Positions 6,417-10,615 of a DNA stretch of 10,615 nucleotides are shown in pieces. The notes under the pieces were generated by a model. It had not been told where the DNA came from, searched no databases, and was given only the letters and a program-made list of their open reading frames with translations. The number at the start of each line of letters is the position of its first letter. Position 1 is the first letter of the stretch. The position numbers and the translations under genes are program-made. Source of the stretch: Chitinophagaceae bacterium (GTDB lineage Bacteria > Bacteroidota > Bacteroidia > Chitinophagales > Chitinophagaceae); the NCBI GenBank assembly GCA_009996555.1, contig JAACZX010000041.1:1-10615 (forward strand). Direction: 5' to 3'.

Positions 6417-7566
6417 TAAACTCTTTCCATTTCACCTCACTCTTTCCGCTTTCAATTACATTATCTACAAAGGCCATTCCACGTACGCCTTCATTTACAC
6501 CTGGAAAATCGAGCCACTCTTGTTTTGGTTCTTCGCCATTTGCTTTTGCACGAACAGTTAATACAAAATTGCGGTAGAGATTACCGAATGCTTCCAAATA
6601 ACCTTCAGGATGACCTGCAGGTACACGTGTGTTATGTGCAGCAAACGAACTATTGTAACCGCCACCTGTTCTGTAAATTTCGGCTGGCTTATCAAGCCAC
6701 TTAACGATTAATGTATTGGCATCTTCCTGTTTCCATTCTAATCCACCTTTTTCACCGTACACTCTAATTTTTACATTGTTCTCTTCACCCGCAGCAATTT
6801 GTGATGCCATCAGCACACCTGTTGCACCATTATTGAATTTTAAGAATGCAGCCCCATCATCATCCAGCAAACGGTTCTCAACAACAATATTTATATCAGC
6901 ACAAAGATGTGTTACTTCCAAACCTGTAACATACTCTGCTAAATTGAAGGCGTGTGTGCCAATATCGCCCATGCATCCAGCCTTGCCGCTTTTTTTCGGA
7001 TCGGTACGCCAGCTTGCCTGCACATTACCCGATCCTTCAAGGAAGGTACTCAACCAACCTTGCGGATACTCCACATATATTTTTCTGATCTTTCCCAACG
7101 CTCCGCTTTTTACCAATTGCTTCGCCTGCTTTACCATTGGGTAACCGGTGTAGGTATGACAAAGCAGTAAGCTCAATCCTGTTTCTTCCACTTTTGCTTT
7201 CAGTTGCCTGGCTTCATCCAGTGTAAAGGTGATTGGCTTTTCAATTACTACATTGAATCCTTTTTCCAACGCCATCATGGCCGGATCGAAATGCACAAAG
7301 TTGGGTGTAACAATACTTACAAAGTCAATCCGCTTATCAGCCGGCATTGCTGCTTCTTTTTCCAGCATTACCTTGTAATCGGTGTAAATACGATCCTTAT
7401 CAAGGAATAGCATATTACCTGATTCAACAGCTATTTCAGGATTGGCGCTTAGTGCACTTGCAACCAATTCAACCTGTCCATCCATATTCAGCGCAATGCG
7501 GTGTACAGCGCCAATAAATGCATCCTTGCCACCACCAATCATTGCCATGCGAAGTTTTCTGCTCAT
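6409..7566 (-). CDS. Cytosolic Gfo/Idh/MocA family oxidoreductase
   Basis: A 385-residue NAD(P)-dependent sugar oxidoreductase without a signal peptide. The N-terminal Rossmann fold starts with AMIGGGKDAFIGAVHR (8-23). SIVTPNFVHF (84-93) occupies the usual TPN/TPxxxH position, and the catalytic lysine motif is VIEKPI (107-112, Lys110). The C-terminal alpha/beta domain carries GDIGTHAFNL (200-209), with Asp201 and His205 in the family's active-site positions. The length is normal. With the adjacent isomerase it probably handles the 3-keto-sugar or a related intermediate after uptake, either reducing it or shifting the oxidation position (inference). The stop codon TAA lies inside the palindromic element that follows, so the final residues Thr-Leu come from repeat sequence. 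Direction, cofactor choice and substrate are not deducible. Confidence 0.92.
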   Translation of the reverse strand: MSRKLRMAMIGGGKDAFIGAVHRIALNMDGQVELVASALSANPEIAVESGNMLFLDKDRIYTDYKVMLEKEAAMPADKRIDFVSIVTPNFVHFDPAMMALEKGFNVVIEKPITFTLDEARQLKAKVEETGLSLLLCHTYTGYPMVKQAKQLVKSGALGKIRKIYVEYPQGWLSTFLEGSGNVQASWRTDPKKSGKAGCMGDIGTHAFNLAEYVTGLEVTHLCADINIVVENRLLDDDGAAFLKFNNGATGVLMASQIAAGEENNVKIRVYGEKGGLEWKQEDANTLIVKWLDKPAEIYRTGGGYNSSFAAHNTRVPAGHPEGYLEAFGNLYRNFVLTVRAKANGEEPKQEWLDFPGVNEGVRGMAFVDNVIESGKSEVKWKEFTL

Positions 7567-7598
7567 AATATCAATCGTTCTAAAATGAAAAAATTCTA

Positions 7599-7663
7599 TT
7601 GTGAATGGTGAATTGTGAGTGATGCAAGTTCAAAAAAGCTTATTCACCATTCACAACTCACCA
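7599..7663. repeat. Inverted pair of heptamer repeats
   Basis: The left arm has three heptamers GTGAATG-GTGAATT-GTGAGTG (7601-7621). The right arm is their inverse, ATTCACC-ATTCACA-ACTCACC (7642-7662). The best continuous stem is 15 bp, TTGTGAATGGTGAAT (7599-7613) with ATTCACCATTCACAA (7642-7656), and the loop is 28 nt. It sits within the 99-nt gap between the two Gfo/Idh/MocA genes and ends about 3 nt from the upstream gene's stop. On the minus strand a T-run (ATTTTTTC) follows the stem, so it could act as a partial terminator or an mRNA stabiliser; which one is unknown. Confidence 0.7.
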
Positions 7664-7665
7664 CT

Positions 7666-9084
7666 TTACCATCCCGTTCTGTATTCACGTTTCACAAACT
7701 GATTGGCTTCATCAAAGTTTGTGATCTTCATATTGGCAGCATCCCACAGTAATTTCTTGCGGCCAAGGTATTTATCACCCCATCCTGTAAGTTTTGGATT
7801 CTTGATCATCCATGAACGAATTGCAAGGTTACCCATCAATATACTTTCTGTAAACGGACCTGCATATTCAAATGGTGAACTTGTTTCGCCTTTTCCATAT
7901 CCTTCAATACATGCGTTTACCCATTGCACATAATGTCCTTCAGGTACACGCTTCAGTTTTGGTGCTGGAAGTTTTTCCTGCTTCATGCGTTTCGTTGGTA
8001 ACAGTGTTGGTTTTTCACCATAGCAGCCACTCATCATCTTACCTTTTGTTCCTTCAAAAATTACACCACCATCCCAGTTGCCCATTTCTTCATCGGGTAA
8101 TAATTCTTCCGGGCGTTTCGGTAACAATCCACCATCCATCCAAGTAACTTTTATTTGTCCTTTACCATCAGTACGTGGATAGTTCAAATGAATGATGGAA
8201 GCAGGCGGACAACTATCAATATAACCAGCTTCTGTCCATGCAGCAGTAAACTGGTTTGGCAAACTACACTCTACTTCATTGGGGTAAAGAATTGGAAGTA
8301 TACGGTAAATAGGATCCATAATATGGCAAGCCATATCGCCCAATGCACCAGTACCAAACGACCACCAACCTCTCCAGTTGAATGGATGATAAGCCGGATT
8401 GTAATCTTCATATTTTGACGGACCGATCCACAGATCCCATTTAAAATTTGCTGGCACTGTATGTGTTCCACTTGGTTTAGCTAAACCCTGCGGCCATACG
8501 GGACGGTTAGTCCATGCATTCACACTTGTTACTTTACCAATCAAACCGGCATCATACCATTCCTTCATTAAACGCACACCATCACCGCTACCACCCTGGT
8601 TACCCATTTGTGTAACTACTTTGTATTTTTTTGCTGCCTGTGTAAGCATGCGTGCTTCATAAATATCATGTGTTAAAGGCTTTTGCACATAAACGTGTTT
8701 GCCCATTTCCATGGCAGCTAATGTTGCAATAGCATGTGTATGATCAGGTGTTGATACTGATACTGCATCAATATTATTTTTTTCCTTCTCCAGCATTTCT
8801 CTGAAATCATAATAGAATTTGGCTTTAGGAAAACGCTTAACTGAACCTGCAGCCTGTGCTTCATCCACATCACAAAATGCCACAATATTTACTTTCGGGC
8901 TTTTTGCAAACTCTGCAAGATCGCTGGCCCCTTTACCACCAGCGCCAATACCTGCAATGTTTAACCTGTCGCTTGGTGCTATATATCCTTTACCACCTAA
9001 TACATGACGGGGTACAATAATGAAACCGGCAGCAGCGAGTGAACCGGTTTTCAAAAAATCTCTTCTCGTTTTGCTGTTGGGCAT
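7666..9084 (-). CDS. Tat-exported Gfo/Idh/MocA family oxidoreductase
   Basis: A 472-residue protein with a twin-arginine signal, KTRRDFLKTGSLAAAGFIIV (RRDFLK at 7-12), so it should be folded with its nucleotide in the cytosol and exported to the periplasm. The Rossmann motif is GIGAGGKG (45-52), then CDVD (71-74), STPDHTHA (111-118) and VQKP (133-136), where Gln replaces the more usual Glu but the catalytic Lys135 is kept. GDMACHIMDP (249-258) fills the active-site region of the second domain. Tat-type members of this family hold their cofactor tightly, and some act as glycoside oxidoreductases in 3-keto-glycoside pathways. A C3 oxidation or keto-transfer role here is inferred from that and from the DUF1080, GMC and isomerase neighbours. 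Its gap to the upstream small-subunit gene is 40 nt. The length is normal for the exported subgroup. Confidence 0.92.
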   Translation of the reverse strand: MPNSKTRRDFLKTGSLAAAGFIIVPRHVLGGKGYIAPSDRLNIAGIGAGGKGASDLAEFAKSPKVNIVAFCDVDEAQAAGSVKRFPKAKFYYDFREMLEKEKNNIDAVSVSTPDHTHAIATLAAMEMGKHVYVQKPLTHDIYEARMLTQAAKKYKVVTQMGNQGGSGDGVRLMKEWYDAGLIGKVTSVNAWTNRPVWPQGLAKPSGTHTVPANFKWDLWIGPSKYEDYNPAYHPFNWRGWWSFGTGALGDMACHIMDPIYRILPILYPNEVECSLPNQFTAAWTEAGYIDSCPPASIIHLNYPRTDGKGQIKVTWMDGGLLPKRPEELLPDEEMGNWDGGVIFEGTKGKMMSGCYGEKPTLLPTKRMKQEKLPAPKLKRVPEGHYVQWVNACIEGYGKGETSSPFEYAGPFTESILMGNLAIRSWMIKNPKLTGWGDKYLGRKKLLWDAANMKITNFDEANQFVKREYRTGW

Positions 9085-9124
9085 AAGTATGAGTTATAAA
9101 AGAGTAAGTAATGCTTTACGCCGG

Positions 9125-9796
9125 TTATGCTTTTGTATTAAATGAAATACAATCTTTCAGATCTTTTTCGGTGTAAGCCATGTTATATTGTTTCAGCACA
9201 TCATCCGGCACTCCATTCCATTGGTTTGGCCTGTTGCCTTCGTAGCCGATATCTTTTACGCCAATTTCTGAGGTATAAAAACCTGTTGCTGTTAAGTTAC
9301 GCATGAGGTTAAAAAAAGCTACGCCTTGTTTCATTTCCGGCTTTGCTTTTTCAGGATAAGCAATATCATCAACAATAGCGATCTGCTGTTTACTGTCGCA
9401 ATCAACAAATGCTTTTTCAAAACGTTTGCTGCTTTCAAGATCAAGCCAGCGTAATCCGCCACGCATAGGTATTTTGTGGTGCGGCATATCTTTTACAATA
9501 AACTCAATAAAGTCGGGTACACCTGCTTCACTTGCACTGCCGCTTACTTCATCTTTCGGAATAATAAGATCGGCCAGTACAGTAATCGTAGCCATTTCAT
9601 GCTTGCTGAAAAAAGTTTCCGCCATTAGTTTGGCTTCTATTTCCGCTTCTTCTTTTGTGCGGTCAATAGTACTTGCTCCTGCTGTTTTCTCCGGTGTGGT
9701 ATTTGCTTTTTCATCAGCAGATTTACATGCATCTACCAATACAGATGATGCAACAGTACCAACTAAAATGGCTCGAATGGAATCTCTTCTTTTCAT
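9125..9796 (-). CDS. Gluconate 2-dehydrogenase subunit 3 family small subunit
   Basis: A 223-residue exported protein. The N-terminus MKRRDSIRAILVGTVASSVLVDAC has a twin-arginine start and a lipobox-like VDAC (Cys24), so Tat export with possible lipidation is likely. The family core appears at TITVLADLIIPKDEV (70-84) and SGSASEAGVPDFIEF (85-99), then FFNLMRNLTATGFYTSEIG (161-179) and IGYEGN (183-188). These small subunits partner GMC-type flavoproteins in membrane or periplasmic sugar dehydrogenases, including glucoside 3-dehydrogenases. They help export the partner, which often lacks its own signal. The GMC gene lies immediately upstream, which fits one enzyme. The start at 9796 lies a few bases after the left arm of palindromic element B, which separates the two genes. 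Confidence 0.9.
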   Translation of the reverse strand: MKRRDSIRAILVGTVASSVLVDACKSADEKANTTPEKTAGASTIDRTKEEAEIEAKLMAETFFSKHEMATITVLADLIIPKDEVSGSASEAGVPDFIEFIVKDMPHHKIPMRGGLRWLDLESSKRFEKAFVDCDSKQQIAIVDDIAYPEKAKPEMKQGVAFFNLMRNLTATGFYTSEIGVKDIGYEGNRPNQWNGVPDDVLKQYNMAYTEKDLKDCISFNTKA

Positions 9797-9802
9797 AATG
9801 TA

Positions 9803-9938
9803 CCCCCCAACCCCCTAAAGGAGGCTTTTTACTTTTATTCGTTGATGATATGATGAACAAAGTCTCATCTGTTTAATATCTATTTTACAAAACATTAATA
9901 CCAGTTACCTTAAGCCTCCCTTTAGGGAGATTAGAGGG
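9803..9938. repeat. Palindromic intergenic element, copy B
   Basis: The arms are CCCCCCAACCCCCTAAAGG (9803-9821, continuing AGGCTT) and AAGCCTCCCTTTAGGGAGA (9912-9930, continuing to GAGGG at 9938). As in copy A, the TAAA (9816) and TTTA (9921) cores are 105 nt apart. The interior carries TGATGAT (9843-9849) and CTCATCTGTT (9864-9873), both of which recur inverted in copy A (6367-6373 and 6344-6353). There is no ORF inside. It fills the gap between the GMC gene and the small-subunit gene, with its left arm just ahead of the latter's start codon. Confidence 0.75.
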
Positions 9939-9944
9939 TTTGTT

Positions 9945-10615
9945 TTACAAATTCCCTTTCTTCAATTCACTAACAATAAATTCACTTGCACGCATGCTTA
10001 ATGCAAGTATCGTCCAGGTAATATTTTTATCTGCCTGCGATACAAAGGCTGCACCATCAACCACAAACAGATTTTTACAATCATGTGCCTGGTTATGTTT
10101 ATTCAACGCACTGCGTTTGGGATCGTTGCCCATACGTGCAGTACCAGCTTCGTGAATGATCTTACCCGGTGCTTCCAAACCATAATTATTTTCAGCACCA
10201 TCATCGCCACCCCATGTAATAATAGCACCCATGTTGTGCATGATCTCTTTAAATGTTTCTTTCATGTGCTTCGCCTGTTTAATTTCATGCTCACTCCACT
10301 TTACATTAAACTTCAGCACAGGAATACCATACTGGTCCACCACATCAGGATCAATAGCACAATAATTTGTTTCTACAGGAATAGCCTCGCCACGTCCGGC
10401 CATGCCAACATTGGCACCATAGAAATAACGCATGTCTTCTTTCAACGATGCTCCATAACCACCTGCTTCTTTTTGTTTACCTGCAACTGCATATTTTCCA
10501 TTCATCATTTGAATGTTCATACCAAAGCCATAAGCAGGTTGTCCCATACCTCCCCAATATTCAATATGGTAACCACGGGGGAAATCAAGCTTTTTATTGT
10601 CTAACCACCAGGGTG
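9945..10615 (-). CDS. GMC family flavin oxidoreductase, C-terminal part (cut by window edge)
   Basis: Only the last 222 or so residues are visible. The frame stays open to the window edge, and residues before the first visible Met (10547) read on as DFPRGYHIEYWGGMGQP, so that Met is internal. The fragment is the GMC substrate-binding and C-terminal domain: the catalytic His in HEAGTARMG (His codon 10152-10154), the second active-site residue Asn in ADKNITWTI (Asn codon 10023-10025), and the FAD-contacting LFVVDGAAF segment. The FAD-binding N-terminus and any signal lie outside. With the subunit-3-like protein and the cytochrome c encoded downstream it fits a periplasmic sugar dehydrogenase such as a glucoside 3-dehydrogenase. 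The substrate is inferred from the DUF1080 neighbour. It is the first visible gene of the train. Confidence 0.92.
   Translation of the reverse strand, partial: PWWLDNKKLDFPRGYHIEYWGGMGQPAYGFGMNIQMMNGKYAVAGKQKEAGGYGASLKEDMRYFYGANVGMAGRGEAIPVETNYCAIDPDVVDQYGIPVLKFNVKWSEHEIKQAKHMKETFKEIMHNMGAIITWGGDDGAENNYGLEAPGKIIHEAGTARMGNDPKRSALNKHNQAHDCKNLFVVDGAAFVSQADKNITWTILALSMRASEFIVSELKKGNL

Noticed and set aside
7599..7663. CRISPR-like repeat array
   Set aside because: The units are 7 nt, contiguous without spacers, and arranged as an inverted pair, so this is not a CRISPR array.
9426..9818. Plus-strand open frame of 130 codons opposite the small-subunit gene
   Set aside because: Antisense shadow; the minus strand encodes a recognised subunit-3 family protein with an export signal.
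9945..10547. GMC gene as a short complete protein starting at 10547
   Set aside because: The frame continues upstream to the window edge with GMC-like sequence (DFPRGYHIEYWGG), so the Met at 10547 is internal and the gene is cut by the edge.
10083..10604. Plus-strand open frame of 173 codons opposite the GMC gene
   Set aside because: It mirrors the GMC coding frame, whose catalytic His and Asn motifs are clear on the minus strand; the antisense product looks like no known protein.

Overview
The window looks like chromosomal DNA of a Bacteroidota bacterium, probably near the Chitinophagaceae. The signs are a type IX secretion (Por) sorting domain, Bacteroidota-type promoter cores (TAnnTTTG), no obvious reliance on Shine-Dalgarno sites, a Bacteroidota-type YbiT-like ABC-F protein, and many secreted or lipidated enzymes. 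The genus assignment is inference from protein style; no rRNA or other marker is present.

Layout. Positions 1-374 are non-coding: a minus-strand promoter reading out of the left edge, three adjacent DNA palindromes, and a plus-strand promoter. A secreted T9SS cargo protein follows on the plus strand (375-1562). A structured 3' region and a strong bidirectional terminator (1636-1661) separate it from a convergent minus-strand ABC-F ATPase (1687-3327), which has its own promoter just upstream. Then comes a small secreted hypothetical (3530-3895, minus) with its own terminator. From 3997 to the right edge everything is one minus-strand gene train ending in a 14-bp-stem terminator.

The train, in order of transcription, is: GMC flavo-oxidoreductase (cut by the right edge), gluconate-2-dehydrogenase subunit-3-like small subunit, Tat-exported Gfo/Idh/MocA oxidoreductase, cytosolic Gfo/Idh/MocA oxidoreductase, TIM-barrel sugar isomerase/epimerase, lipidated c-type cytochrome, and lipidated DUF1080 (3-keto-disaccharide hydrolase family) protein. 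This set matches glycoside catabolism through 3-keto intermediates. In the likely scheme, a sugar is oxidised at C3 in the periplasm by the GMC/small-subunit/cytochrome c system and/or the Tat-exported oxidoreductase. DUF1080 cleaves the 3-keto-glycoside, and the cytosolic oxidoreductase and isomerase process the released keto-sugar. Assignments are from family knowledge; the substrate cannot be read from the sequence.

Two gaps in the train carry related palindromic elements of about 135 bp (6283-6416 and 9803-9938) with identical 105-nt core spacing, apparently inserted in opposite orientations. A third gap holds an inverted pair of heptamer repeats (7599-7663). No tRNA, rRNA, CRISPR array, transposase or integrase was seen.
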